Below are positions 6,896 to 8,152 of a DNA stretch of 8,152 nt, piece by piece. Below the pieces are notes generated by a model. It was not told the origin of the DNA. It searched no databases and saw only the letters and a list, made by a program, of their open reading frames with translations. Every line of letters begins with the position of its first letter. Positions within the stretch are counted from its first letter, which is position 1. Origin of the DNA: UKL13-2 sp031368465 (GTDB taxonomy: Bacteria > Pseudomonadota > Gammaproteobacteria > Burkholderiales > Usitatibacteraceae); assembly GCA_031368465.1 (NCBI GenBank), contig JANMNT010000176.1:1-8152 (forward strand). The letters run 5' to 3'. Made by a program: the position numbers and the translations under genes.

Positions 6896-7162
6896 CTACC
6901 GGGTTTCGAAACCCCGCTTTTGCCGGAGATGGTTGCTTGCTCTCACCAACAGCCGCCTGGCGGTGCCTGCTTGTTGTTCATATATTGCGGTGATGCCACG
7001 GTGGTCACTTTCGGTGGGTGCATTTTCCACATGTTGCAGGATATCCTGGGGAGCCAGCGGTGTTTCGGTTGCACAGCCAGCCAAAATCAGCGCGGTGGCA
7101 AATACGAAGGCGAAAGCCCGCAAGGATGAAGTGCGTCGTGGGTGACCTTGATTCATGCACAT
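6896..7162 (-). CDS. Small lipoprotein of unknown function
   Basis: The 88-residue product has a basic N-terminus, a hydrophobic stretch (FAFVFATALI) and a lipobox LAGC with Cys29 followed by Ala. Signal peptidase II would cut there and the protein would be lipid-anchored, facing the periplasm. The mature part is about 60 residues, hydrophilic, and includes SDHRGITAIYEQQAGTARR. That resembles, from memory, small lipoproteins with a DHxxLAxYYExxAxxAR helical motif that turn up near metal-efflux genes. Those usually continue longer with a charged helix, whereas this one ends soon after, at GFETR. The start at 7162 follows GAGAAA, and a second Met two codons later (7156) is equally possible. It begins 21 bases after the oxidase stop, so the two are likely cotranscribed. 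I do not recognise a specific family and assign no function. Confidence 0.7.
   Translation of the reverse strand: MCMNQGHPRRTSSLRAFAFVFATALILAGCATETPLAPQDILQHVENAPTESDHRGITAIYEQQAGTARRLLVRASNHLRQKRGFETR
6901..6914. repeat. Perfect 14-bp palindrome GGGTTTCGAAACCC
   Basis: The sequence is its own reverse complement. It lies inside the last codons of the small lipoprotein gene (the GFET part), just before its stop. A second TTCGAA is found 25 bases away at 6880-6885. It could be a protein-binding site or a relic of inserted sequence; nothing more can be said from one copy. Confidence 0.4.
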
Positions 7163-7183
7163 GATTTTCTCATGTGGGTGGTG

Positions 7184-8152
7184 CTATACAACATTAAAAT
7201 TCAACATCATGCCGTCGTCTTCGTGTTCCAGATTGTGGCAATGCAACACATAGTTGGCCGCCACCACAAAACGCAACGCGATCTCGACACTCTCGAAAGG
7301 TCGCACCAGGACCGTGTCCTTCCAGCCAAAATCGGTGGCTAATCGCCGTCCCTCGCTGCCGTCACGCGACAACACCTGAAACTGTGTGCCGTGCACATGC
7401 ATCGGGTGCGGCTCCATGCCGCGATTGATAAATTGCCAACGCTCCTGATTGCCGCGCCCCACCAAAAAGTCCACCCGTGCCGGGTTATAAAGAACGCCGT
7501 TGATTCGATGCTGGCCAGCCATCATACCGTTCATTTCAGTGAGCTCGAACACACGGGTGACCGTGGTGGCAGCCGGATCAAAACGTGCAATGGGCGAAAA
7601 GGTGGCGGGAATCGCGCCGGGATTGACCGCCGCGGTGTTTGCCACCACAAAATCAATCACATCAAATGCACTACCGTGTGGCGGTGCCGATCCCATCATG
7701 CTGTTGCCCATGGCTGCAAAATTCGCACTGGTAAGGCGTACGCGCTGACCAGCCTCATTGCGCAAATCGAGCAACACCTCAATACGCTCGCCCGGTGCCA
7801 GCAATACTGACGTTACCGGCACCGGTGCCGCTAACAATCCGCCGTCCGTGGCGATCAGCCAAAACACGCGCCCACCGGACAATGCCGGGTTGAGAATGCG
7901 GCTATTTGACGCATTCAATAAACGCAACCGGATCACCGCCGCGTCGACATTGGCGGTTACAGGGCCAGCCATGCCGTTCACGGTCAGCACATTGCCCATC
8001 CAGCCGGTCATCATGTCCATCACCGACGGCTGGTAAACCAGTGCACCATTGCTGACGCGTTTATCCGCCAGCACCAGTGGAATGTCTCGCACACCGGTGG
8101 GCAAACCACGCTGGGCGTCATTACCGTCGTCGATAATCACCATTCCCGCCAA
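7184..8152 (-). CDS. CueO-type multicopper oxidase (5' end outside the window)
   Basis: This periplasmic copper oxidase would oxidise Cu(I) to the less toxic Cu(II) using O2. The 322 residues seen cover the second and third cupredoxin domains; the frame is still open at the right edge, so the export signal and first domain (with the first HxH copper ligands) are missing. Counting from the edge, the C-terminal copper motifs are intact: HPMHVHG at 249-255 and HCHNLEHEDDGM at 304-315. Here Cys305, His249 and His310 are type-1 ligands, Met315 is the likely axial ligand, and His252, His254, His304 and His306 serve the trinuclear site. RLRLLNASNSR and the DGG stretch closely resemble E. coli CueO. 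The Met-rich insert of E. coli CueO is almost absent; only a short MNGMMAGQH segment stands there. It leads a minus-strand set with the lipoprotein 21 bases downstream. Confidence 0.94.
   Translation of the reverse strand: MAGMVIIDDGNDAQRGLPTGVRDIPLVLADKRVSNGALVYQPSVMDMMTGWMGNVLTVNGMAGPVTANVDAAVIRLRLLNASNSRILNPALSGGRVFWLIATDGGLLAAPVPVTSVLLAPGERIEVLLDLRNEAGQRVRLTSANFAAMGNSMMGSAPPHGSAFDVIDFVVANTAAVNPGAIPATFSPIARFDPAATTVTRVFELTEMNGMMAGQHRINGVLYNPARVDFLVGRGNQERWQFINRGMEPHPMHVHGTQFQVLSRDGSEGRRLATDFGWKDTVLVRPFESVEIALRFVVAANYVLHCHNLEHEDDGMMLNFNVV

Noticed and set aside
6886..6990. Possible tRNA, suggested by the T-loop-like GTTTCGAAAC
   Set aside because: The loop has one base too many for a standard T-arm. 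No anticodon or D-arm and no acceptor stem could be drawn, and the region codes for the lipoprotein.
1..8152. Search for CRISPR arrays, insertion sequences, attachment sites, rRNA or a CueR-type operator
   Set aside because: No repeated spacer structure, transposase, terminal inverted repeats or RNA genes were seen. The likely promoters of both operons lie outside the window.

Overview
This window carries part of a copper (and probably silver) efflux and detoxification cluster from a Gram-negative bacterium, most likely a beta- or gammaproteobacterium. The evidence for this is an RND pump of the CusA type, which works only with a periplasm and outer membrane, together with a lipobox protein, exported proteins and moderately high GC. 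Genus cannot be fixed from the sequence.

Layout: the plus strand (1-5807) reads as one tightly packed operon. It holds the proline-rich C-terminal end of an upstream gene (probably the CusB adaptor), then the complete RND pump cusA (165-3299), then a short DUF2933-type His-rich membrane protein gene broken by a one-base frameshift (3343-3589), then a P1B-type Cu(I)-exporting ATPase with an N-terminal HMBD zinc-ribbon-like metal site (3612-5807). An 86-base gap separates it from genes on the minus strand. In their own direction of transcription these are a CueO-type multicopper oxidase (its 5' end lies beyond the right edge; stop at 7184), a small lipoprotein of unknown function (7162-6896), and an exported patatin-like phospholipase (6775-5894).

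How they fit together: the ATPase would move Cu(I) from cytoplasm to periplasm. The CusCBA-type complex would carry periplasmic Cu(I)/Ag(I) out of the cell. The multicopper oxidase would oxidise Cu(I) to the less toxic Cu(II) in the periplasm. The DUF2933 protein, the lipoprotein and the patatin have no assigned role in copper handling.

No undescribed system, mobile element, CRISPR array or RNA gene was found. The points most worth checking are the G5-run frameshift in the DUF2933 gene, two substitutions in CusA at positions that are functional in the E. coli protein (proton-relay Glu939 replaced by Ser932, Met271 replaced by Glu268), and the short lipoprotein whose end runs into a 14-bp palindrome and a hairpin-bearing gap. 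Comparisons with E. coli CusA and other families were made from memory, without a database search.
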